DNA of 64,000 nt from Acetilactobacillus jinshanensis_A (GTDB lineage Bacteria > Bacillota > Bacilli > Lactobacillales > Lactobacillaceae): contig CP171343.1 in the NCBI GenBank assembly GCA_043289735.1, positions 558,001 through 622,000 on the forward strand, written 5' to 3'. The notes below the pieces were generated by a model. It was not told where the DNA came from. It saw nothing but the letters and a program-made list of their open reading frames with translations, and did no database searches. Numbering within the stretch: position 1 is the first letter of the stretch; each line of letters opens with the position of its first letter. The position numbers were made by a program, and so were the translations under genes. Of this stretch, positions 26,496 through 35,168 are shown one piece after another.

Positions 26496-26813
26496 TTAAC
26501 TCTTCAACTGTTTTAAATTATAGATAAAGCCTAAGCCGTAGTCTTGGGTTCCCACCTTATCCAAATCAGCGGTGATCTTGCGAGTGGTATGGTGAACTTA
26601 CGTTTCGGTTTTCTTTTTTAGATCACCGTTACCTTGGTATAATTTCGGAAATAGACCTAGTTTATATGGCTGATTATTTTTGACTACGACCATTACGCCT
26701 TCGTTTCCGTCCCATTTAACAGATTTAACGTAAGCACCGGTTAAATCGATATGAGACCAATATGGTGAAGACATATAAATACCGAGCGGAGCAAGACGGT
26801 TTAATTTGATCAT
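26496..26813 (-). pseudogene. Unknown protein with in-frame TAA
   Basis: The first 71 codons (MIKLNRLAPLGIYMSSPYWSH...GLFPKLYQGNGDLKKKTET) end at TAA 26598-26600. The same frame continues VHHTTRKITADLDKVGTQDYGLGFIYNLKQLKS to a TAA at 26496-26498. One substitution would restore a protein of 105 residues. Start after GGAAAGCTGA. Family unknown. Confidence 0.5.
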
Positions 26814-26936
26814 TCAGCTTTCCTTTCCACATTTCAATCTCTTCAATTTCTATCCTACCACAATTAAGGTGAGGTAGAATAAAAAGTTAAGTGTACCTAA
26901 ACTTTAAAGTATAATAAGGGTGAACTAAAGAAGGTA

Positions 26937-27242
26937 ATGCGGTTGGAAATTGCAGATTTAATCAAAAAGCAACAGCTAAAGAAACTCAAAAGCGATTCGG
27001 CTAAGAATCACCACGCTAAAAAGGTTAATGATCAGAAAAAGGGCGGTACCCTAGCTGACCGTCGAAAGCAGCTTCACTTGTCGATCCCCCAGATCAGTAT
27101 GATGACCGGAATCGATCAAATCACCTTAAAACGTTGGGAAACTAACGGGATGACTCCTGATGACAGTATTTCTGCAATTCATAAGTATGCTAAAGTTATG
27201 CATTTAGATCTACAAAAATTAGTTTCAAAAATCTTAGGCTAA
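26937..27242 (+). CDS. XRE-type helix-turn-helix protein
   Basis: 101 residues. A basic N-terminal segment (LIKKQQLKKLKSD...KKVNDQKKGG, residues 8-38) precedes an XRE helix-turn-helix: LADRRKQLHLSIPQISMMTGIDQITLKRWET (39-69), then AIHKYAKVMHLDLQKLVSKIL. Probably a DNA-binding regulator. Targets unknown; the next gene is a 41-aa membrane peptide 28 bp downstream. Confidence 0.75.
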   Translation: MRLEIADLIKKQQLKKLKSDSAKNHHAKKVNDQKKGGTLADRRKQLHLSIPQISMMTGIDQITLKRWETNGMTPDDSISAIHKYAKVMHLDLQKLVSKILG

Positions 27243-27270
27243 AAATTTAATCAATTCAAAGGAGATTATT

Positions 27271-27396
27271 ATGTTAATGACGATTAGTGCCATTATCGCC
27301 TTATTATTCGTCTTATTCGGTAGTTTAGTTCTAATTTTTAGATACAAAAAAGGGCTGCTGAAAATTCAGCAGCCTTTTAATATTTTAAAAGATTAA
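27271..27396 (+). CDS. Small membrane peptide, 41 aa
   Basis: ATG at 27271 after CAAAGGAGATTATT, an excellent Shine-Dalgarno. One hydrophobic helix (ISAIIALLFVLFGSLVLIF) followed by RYKKG and a polar tail. The last 16 codons overlap the hairpin of the terminator shared with eno. Possibly cotranscribed with the XRE gene. Function unknown. Confidence 0.55.
   Translation: MLMTISAIIALLFVLFGSLVLIFRYKKGLLKIQQPFNILKD
27346..27381. terminator. Bidirectional terminator between XRE/small peptide and eno
   Basis: AAAAAAGGGCTGCTG / CAGCAGCCTTTTAAT with a short loop; A-run on one side and T-run on the other allow use from both strands. It serves eno on the minus strand. Confidence 0.8.
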
Positions 27397-27403
27397 TTTC
27401 AAA

Positions 27404-28723
27404 TTAATCTAAATCAACGTTATTTGGAAAATGAGCAAGTGGAGTCTTGCCGTGGTTCTGTTCTTCAATGCGTAAGATGTCATTGTACTTTTCAACACGT
27501 TCAGAACGTGCCATAGCACCGGCCTTTAATTCACCGGAGTCAGTAGCAACGGCAAAGTCAGCAACGAAGGTATCACCAGTTTCACCAGAACGGTGGCTCA
27601 TCATAGTGGTGTAGTTGTTCTTACGAGCTAAACGAATAGCTTCTAAGGTTTCGGATACGGTACCGATTTGGTTTAACTTAATTAACAAGCAGTTACCGGC
27701 ACCCATCTTGATGGCCTTACGAATGTACTTAGGGTTGGTAACGATTAAGTCATCATCAACGACTTGTAACTTATGGCCAACTTCTTTTTCAAATTCAGGG
27801 CTGTTAACTTCTTTAGTAAACTTAGCAAAGTTCTTCCAGTCATCTTCACCCATTGGATCTTCAATGGAAATGATGGCAGGGTACTTCTTGACTAAGTTCT
27901 TCTGGTAATCACCAAACTGGTCAGGTGTGTAAGTCTTACCTTCAAAGTGGTAGTTACCAGTCTTGTGGTCATATAAACCAGAAGAAGCAAAGTCCATTGC
28001 GATACCAACGTCAACGCCTGGCTTGTAACCGGCTTTCTTGATGGCTTTGTATAACATTTCGATGGCTTCTTCAGTGTGATGGAAGTCAGGGGCAAAGCCA
28101 CCTTCATCACCAACACCGGTAGAGTAACCAGCATCGTTGATGACGCTCTTTAACATATGGTAAACATCAGCGATCTTGTTGATACCGTCACGGAATGACT
28201 TACGCTTTAATGGCGTGATCATGAATTCTTGGGTATCAATGTGGTTGTTGGCATGTTCACCACCGTTGATAACGTTATGGAATGGTTGTGGTAATTCGAT
28301 ATCGATACCACCTAAGTAACGGTATAACGGTTCGTTAAAGTAATCAGCAGCAGCACGGCAGTTAGCCATGGATACACCTAAAATAGCGTTAGCACCTAAC
28401 TTAGCTTTGTTAGGAGTACCATCTAACTTAATCATAATGCTATCAACATTACGCTGGTCAAATGGGCTAACACCGTGTAAAGCTTTGCTGATTTTAGTGT
28501 TGATGTTATGAACGGCTTTTAAACAACCTTTACCTAATAAACGGGAACCGCCATCACGTAATTCAACGGCTTCACGTTCACCAGTCGAGGCACCGGATGG
28601 AACTTCGGCACGGCCTAAAGTACCATCGGTTAAAATAACATCAGCTTCAACAGTCGGGTTACCACGAGAATCAAAAACTTCGCGGCCCTTTACTCGGTCG
28701 ATATAAACTTCATTTAAACGCAT
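27404..28723 (-). CDS. eno: Enolase (phosphopyruvate hydratase)
   Basis: Glycolytic enzyme forming PEP from 2-phosphoglycerate. 439 residues, with SGASTGEREAVELRD, NVINGGEHANNHIDTQEFMI, VGDEGGFAPDF, ISIEDPMGEDDW, QVVDDDLIVTN, LLIKLNQIGTVSE (catalytic Lys) and MSHRSGETGDTFVADFAVA. Intact, with codon use more biased than its neighbours, as expected for a highly expressed gene. Own promoter at 28797-28825 and ribosome-binding site AGAGAGGAGCTCTTTAT. Confidence 0.97.
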   Translation of the reverse strand: MRLNEVYIDRVKGREVFDSRGNPTVEADVILTDGTLGRAEVPSGASTGEREAVELRDGGSRLLGKGCLKAVHNINTKISKALHGVSPFDQRNVDSIMIKLDGTPNKAKLGANAILGVSMANCRAAADYFNEPLYRYLGGIDIELPQPFHNVINGGEHANNHIDTQEFMITPLKRKSFRDGINKIADVYHMLKSVINDAGYSTGVGDEGGFAPDFHHTEEAIEMLYKAIKKAGYKPGVDVGIAMDFASSGLYDHKTGNYHFEGKTYTPDQFGDYQKNLVKKYPAIISIEDPMGEDDWKNFAKFTKEVNSPEFEKEVGHKLQVVDDDLIVTNPKYIRKAIKMGAGNCLLIKLNQIGTVSETLEAIRLARKNNYTTMMSHRSGETGDTFVADFAVATDSGELKAGAMARSERVEKYNDILRIEEQNHGKTPLAHFPNNVDLD

Positions 28724-28796
28724 ATAAAGAGCTCCTCTCTGAGCAATTCACAGAAACTAGATAGACAAGATCCATCTATCTTTCCTTACATCGATA

Positions 28797-28825
28797 ATAA
28801 TATAATGGACTTCCCGTGATTTCAA
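28797..28825 (-). promoter_or_regulatory. eno promoter
   Basis: On the minus strand TTGAAA (28820-28825) and TATTAT (28797-28802) are 17 bp apart, about 75 bp upstream of the eno start. Confidence 0.75.
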
Positions 28826-28940
28826 GGAAACTGACGCTTTTATTATTACTAATAATACGATATTATAACTAATGAACTCTAAAGAAGACCGTTCAGTTAC
28901 TAACGAGAGTTGTAATCATTTAGCGGAAAGAAGAATTCAA

Positions 28941-29279
28941 ATGTCGAGCGTTCAGTATCCTGAATTTAAGAAAACGATCGTAAACGAATTAACTAAAAAA
29001 GCCGGCATCAAGCCGGATGATATCTATATTCATCATTATCGGCACAACACTTTGATTGGTATCGGCCAGAAGCCAAAGCTCAAGACCATCGTTAACATTA
29101 ATTACGACACTAAATTCCTGGTTTCGATCAACATGAAGTACTTACGGACCAAATTAGAAGCGCCTGACCAGCAAAAGATCGTTAAAGCCACCAATGGTTA
29201 CATGCGAACCTTATGGAAGAGCGTCAACCCGCCGTTCAATCCCCATAAGGGCATTAACGACGAAGGTGCCATTAATTAA
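28941..29279 (+). CDS. Unknown protein, 112 aa
   Basis: The ATG at 28941 (MSSVQYPEFKKTIVNEL) follows GCGGAAAGAAG; an upstream ATG at 28872 would add 23 residues but has no ribosome-binding site. The product is soluble and basic with KKAGIKPDDIYIHHYRHNTLIGIGQKPKLK. No family recognised. It is divergent from eno. Confidence 0.5.
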   Translation: MSSVQYPEFKKTIVNELTKKAGIKPDDIYIHHYRHNTLIGIGQKPKLKTIVNINYDTKFLVSINMKYLRTKLEAPDQQKIVKATNGYMRTLWKSVNPPFNPHKGINDEGAIN

Positions 29280-29286
29280 ATTAAAA

Positions 29287-29650
29287 TTAACGGTAGAACG
29301 GGTCGGCGAACTCCAGGTCGCCGGCACCGTAGCCGATTAGGACGAGCGTGTGGTCGGAGTCCGTGTCGTGCATCCGGTACGAGCCCTCAAAGACAACTGG
29401 GTTGCCATGCTCGATATCATACTGCCTTCCGTATTTAGCTAAGGCCTTGGGATAAATGGACGCTTCGTCGCCGTATTTATATGGATTAGCTGTATAACCG
29501 CCATTCTAAGGGCTACTGCCTCACAAGCATCAGGAGCTTTCACAGGATAAAGCTGACTGTAATAATGAAATGGCAGCTGATAAATGTGAGCTTTAACAAG
29601 GGCTTGCTTTGGTACCCAACCGTATTTATACCAGATTGGATAATTAGCGT
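29287..29650 (-). pseudogene. C39-like peptidase remnant
   Basis: Minus-strand pieces read YPIWYKYGWVPKQALVKAHIYQLPFHYYSQLYPVKAPDACEAVALRM (Cys nucleophile region of C39-like YvpB-type peptidases), then after a shift NGGYTANPYKYG and PVVFEGSYRM...DHTLVLIGYGAGDLEFADPFYR (His region), ending at TAA 29287-29289. Start missing and at least one frameshift. A second, unrelated member of the family is broken at 15663-17161. Confidence 0.65.
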
Positions 29651-29663
29651 TGAGATATTTATT

Positions 29664-29891
29664 TTAGATATTTTTTATCATTATATCTAAATAATAGTTA
29701 AAGATCGGCGTCGAAGTGGTAATGACCGCACCGGTCTGAGCATTAGATAACCAAGTCCCCGTTTCTTGGGTAATTAAAGACAGGGTATTACCTTTGACGA
29801 CCACGAACATTCCGCCCCAGATGCTTGCTTTTAACTTTAATAATATCATTACTAAAATATGTTTATTTTTATACAATAAAAGCGAATTCAT
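29664..29891 (-). pseudogene. Internally deleted fragment of the EamA transporter gene
   Basis: The product contains ASIWGGMFVVVK joined directly to GNTLSLITQETGTWLSNAQTGAVITTSTPIF. Both parts match residues near 18-30 and 75-110 of the transporter at 24696-25568, with the 45 residues between them missing. It is a relic of duplication, inverted with respect to the parent gene and 4 kb away. Confidence 0.8.
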
Positions 29892-29894
29892 ATT

Positions 29895-30155
29895 CAGACT
29901 TCAGTTGCTTAATCTGTTTCTTCATCTTAACAATTTCCCGATACCAGTCCGTATTCTGATACGATACGTTTTATTTGTCCTTGATGACTGCGCCACCATT
30001 GATCATGCTTCTTTTGCCATTCCGCTTCGTAACACCCCGACCAAATCAGCAATCAGTAATACCAAGCCGCGACGGAAGCCGACCTTTAGTAAGATTTCGA
30101 CGGCAACCAGAATCCCAATTAACCACGTTATATTACGGTAAAAAGAAACTTTCAA
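29895..30155 (-). pseudogene. Membrane and coiled-coil protein remnant
   Basis: From a TTG at 30155 (GGAAGGCGCTTCATT upstream) the frame reads LKVSFYRNITWLIGILVAVEILLKVGFRRGLVLLIADLVG, one or two membrane helices. Shifted frames then give EAEWQKKHDQWWRSHQGQ and NTDWYREIVKMKKQIKQLKSEYEF, a charged coiled-coil. Several breaks. Similar in type to the coiled-coil remnant at 41287-41480. Confidence 0.35.
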
Positions 30156-30173
30156 AATGAAGCGCCTTCCGAT

Positions 30174-30497
30174 TTATTGATCAGATTTCTTGAAGAACTG
30201 TAAGGTTGATTTTAATGCTGCAGCAACGTCCTGATCATTAACCGGACGAATCTGCTGATCATTCGTCACCACAAACAAATGGGCCCCGGCTAACGGTTTA
30301 GGATTAGCTAGCTTCTGCATCTTCTTAGTTTGCTCGGATCTTAAATCCGCTTTAAAGTTATCCATAATCTGTTTAGCCGTATAGTAGCCTTTTAATTGGT
30401 CTTGTAAGCCATACGATTCCAAGGCTTCCCGAAAGTTAGTGATTTTATCAGAGTTAGAAAGCTTAGCGTCTTGAGTTTTATCTAACGATTCCTTCAT
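30174..30497 (-). CDS. Unknown protein, 107 aa
   Basis: Soluble and charged, with a central helix (KLSNSDKITNFREALESYGLQDQLKGYY) and a C-terminal LFVVTNDQQIRPVNDQDVAAALKSTL. AGAAAGGAAATG lies upstream but 20 or more bases from the ATG at 30497, so the true start is uncertain. No family recognised. Confidence 0.5.
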   Translation of the reverse strand: MKESLDKTQDAKLSNSDKITNFREALESYGLQDQLKGYYTAKQIMDNFKADLRSEQTKKMQKLANPKPLAGAHLFVVTNDQQIRPVNDQDVAAALKSTLQFFKKSDQ

Positions 30498-30637
30498 GAA
30501 ATTAGTAATTATAATGGGGCATTTCCTTTCTGCAGAAATTAAAAATTCTTACCAAATAAATTTTATCATAATTTTCCCCTGAATTAACAATAATTATGAT
30601 TTTTAGCTCAAGCGAGATATAATAAATCCGTAAACTT

Positions 30638-30871
30638 ATGAACAGCCAAAAACGAAAACGTCAGATTGAAATCGATACGGCGTTGGTCATTACCAACCGA
30701 ATTTTAGACGTCGTAATCATGTTTTTATCCATCTTCACGGTAATTTATTTCTTTAACCATCAGTTCGGCCTGTCTTTGATTCTATTGATTATTGATGCAA
30801 TCATTATTCCAATTAATAACGGGTACCAAGTCTTTCACTACCTTCGGGATAAGATCAGAAACTTAAAATGA
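30638..30871 (+). CDS. Small membrane protein, 77 aa
   Basis: Basic N-terminus (MNSQKRKRQ), then two hydrophobic helices (RILDVVIMFLSIFTVIYFF and LSLILLIIDAIIIPI) and a basic tail (LRDKIRNLK). The -10-like GATATAAT at about 30616 is close upstream and no good ribosome-binding site is seen. Function unknown. Confidence 0.5.
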   Translation: MNSQKRKRQIEIDTALVITNRILDVVIMFLSIFTVIYFFNHQFGLSLILLIIDAIIIPINNGYQVFHYLRDKIRNLK

Positions 30872-30900
30872 TTTATAATATCAAAATAACATCGTTATTT

Positions 30901-31653
30901 CTATAAATCACTTAAGGTCATAGCGTCCATAAATTTAGTAATTCGCGGATCCCGCTTCTGACTCGCTTTAAAGAAGTCTGCAGTCGAACCGTCAAACAGA
31001 ATTTGTCCGTCATCTACGAACACGATCTTATCAGCAATCTTACGGGCAAAATTAAGGTTATGGGTAATCATGATCATCGACTGCTCACGTTTGGCAACGT
31101 GGGCCAAGATCTTTAAAATTCCTAAGCCAATTTCCGGATCCAAAGCGCTGGTTGGTTCATCTAGTAGCATGTATTCAGGATTCATGGCTAGGGAACGGGC
31201 AATTGCGACTCGCTGAGCTTGTCCACCTGACAGGGCGGAAGGGTACTGGTCAGCTTTATCCTTTAAGCCGACCCGATCCAATAGCTTTAAAGAAGTCGCT
31301 TTGGCCTGAGCCTTAGATTTATGCAGGACCTGGGTCTGACCAATCATCACGTTCTTAACCACCGTTAGATGTGGAAACAGGTTATAGCCCTGAAACACCA
31401 TTTCGGTCTTTCGGCGAAGTTTTAATATCGTTTTAGCAGAAACTTTTTTACCAAAATCGATCTTTAAACCGTTAAAATCGTAGATCCCAGATTCAGGATG
31501 TTCCAGAAGGTTAAGTGATCTTAGTAACGTTGACTTACCGGCACCTGACGGACCTACGATAACGGTCGTCTTGTGATCCGGAAAACTGACGGATACATGG
31601 TCTAAAGCTTTTTTATTGCCATAGGTTTTCGTAACGTTTTTTAAACTAATCAT
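30901..31653 (-). CDS. Amino-acid (probably cystine) ABC importer, ATPase subunit
   Basis: 250 residues. Walker A GPSGAGKST, Q-loop VFQGYNLFPHLTV, signature LSGGQAQRVAIARSLA, Walker B YMLLDEPTSALDPE and H-loop ITHNL, the pattern of polar amino-acid ATPases (GlnQ/TcyC type). It lies 14 bp after the permease gene in the same transcript, behind a T-box with a Cys (TGC) specifier, so cystine is the likely substrate. Confidence 0.92.
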   Translation of the reverse strand: MISLKNVTKTYGNKKALDHVSVSFPDHKTTVIVGPSGAGKSTLLRSLNLLEHPESGIYDFNGLKIDFGKKVSAKTILKLRRKTEMVFQGYNLFPHLTVVKNVMIGQTQVLHKSKAQAKATSLKLLDRVGLKDKADQYPSALSGGQAQRVAIARSLAMNPEYMLLDEPTSALDPEIGLGILKILAHVAKREQSMIMITHNLNFARKIADKIVFVDDGQILFDGSTADFFKASQKRDPRITKFMDAMTLSDL

Positions 31654-31667
31654 TTTATTCCCCGCTT

Positions 31668-32360
31668 CTATTTAGCGACGTACTTAGACGACACGTGTTC
31701 TAGATACTTCTGCAAAATCGTCAGGACCGTGCATGCTACCGCGTAAAGAGCGGCGGTCAGCGTATACATGATCATCGGCTGATAATTTTCGGCGGCGATC
31801 TGCTGGGCCAGACCGAACATGTCGACGACCGAAATCGTGTAGACTAACGACGTCCCCTTAACCGTACTAATGAAGCTATTCGATAGCGGCGGAATGGCGA
31901 CCCGCAAAGCCTGCGGAAAGATAATCTTCTTTAGGACCTGTCGTTTAGTCATCCCTAACGAATAGGCGGCTTCCCATTGGCCTTCGGGAATCGAAAGCAC
32001 TGAACTTCGGATGGTTTCCGAGCAGTAGGCCCCTTCGTTCAGCGAAAAGACGATGACGGCCGCGGTTATCGAACTCATTTTAATTCCGTTCGGCAAAATC
32101 CCCGGAATCGTCAAGTAGGGTAGTCCAAAATAAGTAATAAACAACTGAACTAACATCGGGGTACTTCGAAATAGCCAAACGTAAAAACTAAAGATGGCTT
32201 TAACGATTCTAAACCAGCCGCGTTTTTTTGATATTAAGACTAAAGCGGTGAACGTTGCGATAACTAAACCGATCGCAAACGAAACTAAAGCTAACGGAAT
32301 CGTAACTTCAATTCCCTTCGCAATCAAATGGGGAGTGGCGTTTGCAACTATTTTCCACAT
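31668..32360 (-). CDS. Amino-acid (probably cystine) ABC importer, permease
   Basis: 230 residues from ATG 32360 (CAGGAG nine bases upstream; an ATG at 32369 abuts that site and is less likely). Five helices of the HisM/TcyB type with RSTPMLVQLFITYFGLP, NEGAYCSETIRSSVLSIPEGQWEAAYSLGMT (the EAA loop contacting the ATPase) and PQALRVAIPPLSNSFISTVKGTSL. No solute-binding protein is encoded nearby, so the binding component must come from another locus or be lost. Confidence 0.9.
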   Translation of the reverse strand: MWKIVANATPHLIAKGIEVTIPLALVSFAIGLVIATFTALVLISKKRGWFRIVKAIFSFYVWLFRSTPMLVQLFITYFGLPYLTIPGILPNGIKMSSITAAVIVFSLNEGAYCSETIRSSVLSIPEGQWEAAYSLGMTKRQVLKKIIFPQALRVAIPPLSNSFISTVKGTSLVYTISVVDMFGLAQQIAAENYQPMIMYTLTAALYAVACTVLTILQKYLEHVSSKYVAK

Positions 32361-32387
32361 TAATATCATCTCCTGAACTATTAGGTA

Positions 32388-32640
32388 ACAAAAAATCGTC
32401 CCATGACTTTACTCAAAGGACGATTCTTAATCGTTATTCCACCTTTATTCACGCCGTAACTCACGTCACAGCGCCTCGATATCTCTGAAAAAGACTAGGC
32501 ACGGTGTATCGGGCCTAAACCGAATCGCCAGCGTTCACCGGCGATTCCGCTCCGAGTGCAATTCACCAGCTGATCAATCTGCCCATTTCATCAATACGAC
32601 AGTCGCTGCTCTAAATAATCAGCTAATTACTTTCTTTTCA
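32388..32640 (-). promoter_or_regulatory. T-box leader, specifier probably TGC (Cys)
   Basis: Minus-strand leader: stem I with GTGAATTGCACTC, where TGC (32558-32560) followed by A fits a Cys specifier; stem III GAATCGCC/GGCGATTC; the antiterminator motif AAAGGTGGAATAACG (32432-32450), whose TGGA would pair with a tRNA ending in TCCA (tRNA-Cys has U73); and the competing terminator AATCGTCC/GGGACGATT with TTTTT at 32388-32427. Uncharged tRNA-Cys would let transcription enter the importer genes. Confidence 0.85.
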
Positions 32641-32763
32641 CAGCGATAATTAATTTATTTACTAATTACTTACAAATAATTAGTAATCAACATTTAAAAA
32701 TATATCTCATTTAATTCTCTATGAGGCCATGCTAAAATTAGCGTGAAAAAGGGAGCGACCTTC

Positions 32764-33270
32764 ATGATCGAAATCTGGGGCTTAATCATAATTACTATTG
32801 CGTTAATTATCGGGATCTGGCTATTTAAATATAAAATCGAAAAGCGGCCCGAAGTCGATGCATCCCTTCAAGAGAACAGCGTGTTAGATCATGTTCCACA
32901 AAATTTAATTGCAGAAATCAAATATATGGATCGGCTTAACGGCTACGAATTCGAGGATTATACCGCTTGGCTGCTGCGGTTAAACGGCTTCGTCAGAATC
33001 AAGCAGACTAATAAGAACCATGACAACGGGCTTGACGTCTTAGCATCCGTACATCAAACTACTTACGGGATTCAATGTAAACATTATAAAAAGCGCCGCA
33101 TTCGCCGTCAGGTTATTAAGCACACTGCAGACGGCGCCCATTTCTACGGAACGCAAAGGGCCGTCGTTTTAACTAACACCCGTTTTTCCCGGGAAGCGGT
33201 TCGTTCCCGCAAGTTTTTTCACGTCGAACTATGGGGCCGACCGAATCATATGTCATGTTTCTTTACATAA
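32764..33270 (+). CDS. Membrane-anchored Mrr-like nuclease-fold protein
   Basis: 168 residues from ATG 32764 (AAAGGGAG eight bases upstream). One N-terminal helix (IWGLIIITIALIIGIWLF), then a restriction-endonuclease-like domain: MDRLNGYEFEDYTAWLLRLNGF, the D...QxK motif as GLDVLASVHQTTYGIQCKHYKK, and AHFYGTQRAVVLTN. Single-helix Mrr_cat proteins are common in Firmicutes and their targets are unclear. The last 15 residues diverge from the usual ELWDR ending. Confidence 0.7.
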   Translation: MIEIWGLIIITIALIIGIWLFKYKIEKRPEVDASLQENSVLDHVPQNLIAEIKYMDRLNGYEFEDYTAWLLRLNGFVRIKQTNKNHDNGLDVLASVHQTTYGIQCKHYKKRRIRRQVIKHTADGAHFYGTQRAVVLTNTRFSREAVRSRKFFHVELWGRPNHMSCFFT

Positions 33271-33330
33271 ATGATTGACATTCGAAATTTAACTACTTAT
33301 GATTAAGTTAGTTCAGAGGAGAATGTAGCT

Positions 33331-33714
33331 ATGAAGGAAAAGGAACTACGCCGTTCACTATCGGTTCTGCCGATCGGCACCGTTATGAAGTTAACGGGTT
33401 TATCCGCTCGGCAGATTCGGTATTATGAACAAAAGAAGCTCCTAACTCCCAAACGCAGCAAAGGCAACCGCCGTTTATATTCGTTAAACGACATCGACCG
33501 GATTTTGGATATCAAAGATTATCTAAATTCCGGTCTGAAGATCGCTGAGATCAAGCGAATCTACGAACGGAAACGAAAGCGAAACGCCCAAAAGAATCAC
33601 CGGAAATCTGGCCACATCTCCGATAACGAAGCCCGGCATCTTCTAAAGAACGAGCTTCTCAATATCGGTCATTTACAGTCCAGTTTTCCGAATCATCATA
33701 ACTATCCCGTTTGA
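33331..33714 (+). CDS. glnR: MerR-family regulator GlnR
   Basis: 127 residues. Winged HTH: PIGTVMKLTGLSARQIRYYEQKKLLTPKRSKGNRRLYSLNDIDRI, the GlnR/TnrA pattern, followed by a short C-terminal tail. In Firmicutes GlnR is activated by feedback-inhibited glutamine synthetase and represses glnRA. Start after AGAGGAGAATGTAGCT. It sits 62 bp before glnA. I see no perfect GlnR box upstream. Confidence 0.9.
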   Translation: MKEKELRRSLSVLPIGTVMKLTGLSARQIRYYEQKKLLTPKRSKGNRRLYSLNDIDRILDIKDYLNSGLKIAEIKRIYERKRKRNAQKNHRKSGHISDNEARHLLKNELLNIGHLQSSFPNHHNYPV

Positions 33715-33776
33715 ACTATAGTATAATGTATTGAATGTAAGAAAATCTATCTTGACTTATGTGAGGAGAAGTTAGT

Positions 33777-35117
33777 ATGGCTACTGAACATAACTACACC
33801 AAGGCCAACATTATTCAAATGGCCAAAGATGAAGACGTTAAATGGATCCGTCTAGACTTCATCAGTACGGTCGGCAAGATGAAACGAGTTGAAGTTCCGG
33901 CTTATCAATTAGAGAACGTTTTAGATAATAAGACCATGTTCGACGGTTCTTCCATTGCCGGTTTCGTACCGATCGAAGCCAGTGACTTGTATTTACATCC
34001 CGATTTATCCACCTGGATGGTCATTCCGTGGAGCGATCCCGATGATAAAGTCGCTCGTTTGATCTGTGACGTCTACAAGACCGACGGCACGCCGTTCATG
34101 GGTGATCCACGAAACGTCTTAAAGCATGAATTAGCCGGCGTTAAAAAAGACGGTTACAATACGTTCGACGTTGGCCTGGAACCGGAATTTTTCCTGTTCA
34201 AGCGTGACGAAAACGGTAAACCGACTTTAAAGCCCAACGATAAGATCAGCTACTTCGACATCAGTGCCAGCGATGAGGGCGCCAAGTGCCGGCGGGACAT
34301 CGCCCGCAACTTAATTAAGGTCGGCCTGCATATTGAAGCGGCCCACCATGAAGTTGCACCCGGACAAGATGAAATCGACTTCCGCTTCTCCGATGCCGTT
34401 AACACCGCTGATAATATCGAACTATTCAAAGAAGTCGCCAAGCACTTCGCCAAAAAGCACGGCTTCTTCGCGACCTTTATGCCTAAGCCATTAAACGCTG
34501 TTAACGGTTCAGGCATGCACATCAACATGTCGTTGTTTAAGAACGGTAAAAACGCCTTTTACGATCCGAACGACAAGTTTCAGTTATCCCAAGCTGCTTA
34601 CCACTTCATCGGCGGAGTTCTGAAGCATGCCAAAGGCTTTACTGCCTTAGGCAACGCAACCGTCAATTCATACAAGCGTTTGATTCCCGGCTTTGAAGCT
34701 CCGGTTTACATCGCTTGGTCACCGCATAACCGAACCGCTTTGATTCGAGTACCAAGTGACCGTGGAATCGCTACTCGTTTAGAATTACGCAGCGCCGATT
34801 TATCATCTAATCCTTACATGGCATTGACGGGTGTTCTTGCCGCTGGACTAGACGGAATCAACCATAAGTTACCCGCCAAGCCGCAGGAAGAACGCAACAT
34901 CTTCAAGATGAACGCAAAAGATCGTAAAGCAGCCCATATCGAAAACTTACCGAGTAATTTAGGCGACGCTCTGAACGATCTAGAAAACGACCCCGTTCTA
35001 AAAAGGGCGCTCGGTTCTCACTTACTTAACGCTTACGTCAACTTAAAGAAGAAAGACGTTCTTGCTTACCAGTGCTTAGTTTCCGACTGGGAACGTAAGC
35101 ATTACCTAGACGTATAA
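33777..35117 (+). CDS. glnA: Glutamine synthetase type I-alpha
   Basis: Makes glutamine from glutamate, ammonia and ATP. 446 residues, with beta-grasp FDGSSIAGF, DVGLEPEFFLF, HHEVAPGQDEIDFRF, NGSGMHINMSL, PGFEAPVYIAWSPHNRTALIRVP and ATRLELRSADLSSNPYMALTGVLAAGLDGI. Length and residues match the GlnR-interacting I-alpha class. Intact, with glnR directly upstream. Confidence 0.96.
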   Translation: MATEHNYTKANIIQMAKDEDVKWIRLDFISTVGKMKRVEVPAYQLENVLDNKTMFDGSSIAGFVPIEASDLYLHPDLSTWMVIPWSDPDDKVARLICDVYKTDGTPFMGDPRNVLKHELAGVKKDGYNTFDVGLEPEFFLFKRDENGKPTLKPNDKISYFDISASDEGAKCRRDIARNLIKVGLHIEAAHHEVAPGQDEIDFRFSDAVNTADNIELFKEVAKHFAKKHGFFATFMPKPLNAVNGSGMHINMSLFKNGKNAFYDPNDKFQLSQAAYHFIGGVLKHAKGFTALGNATVNSYKRLIPGFEAPVYIAWSPHNRTALIRVPSDRGIATRLELRSADLSSNPYMALTGVLAAGLDGINHKLPAKPQEERNIFKMNAKDRKAAHIENLPSNLGDALNDLENDPVLKRALGSHLLNAYVNLKKKDVLAYQCLVSDWERKHYLDV

Positions 35118-35168
35118 TTAATAAATAATCTAACGCTCGTTTCTTTTTATAATTTTTAAATTAATTAC

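Noticed and set aside
29794..30160. Plus-strand open frames in this interval
   Set aside because: They are antisense to the EamA fragment and to a membrane/coiled-coil remnant, and have no ribosome-binding sites.
33270..33776. GlnR operator search upstream of glnR and glnA
   Set aside because: Only partial matches to TGTNA-N7-TNACA were found; not strong enough to list.
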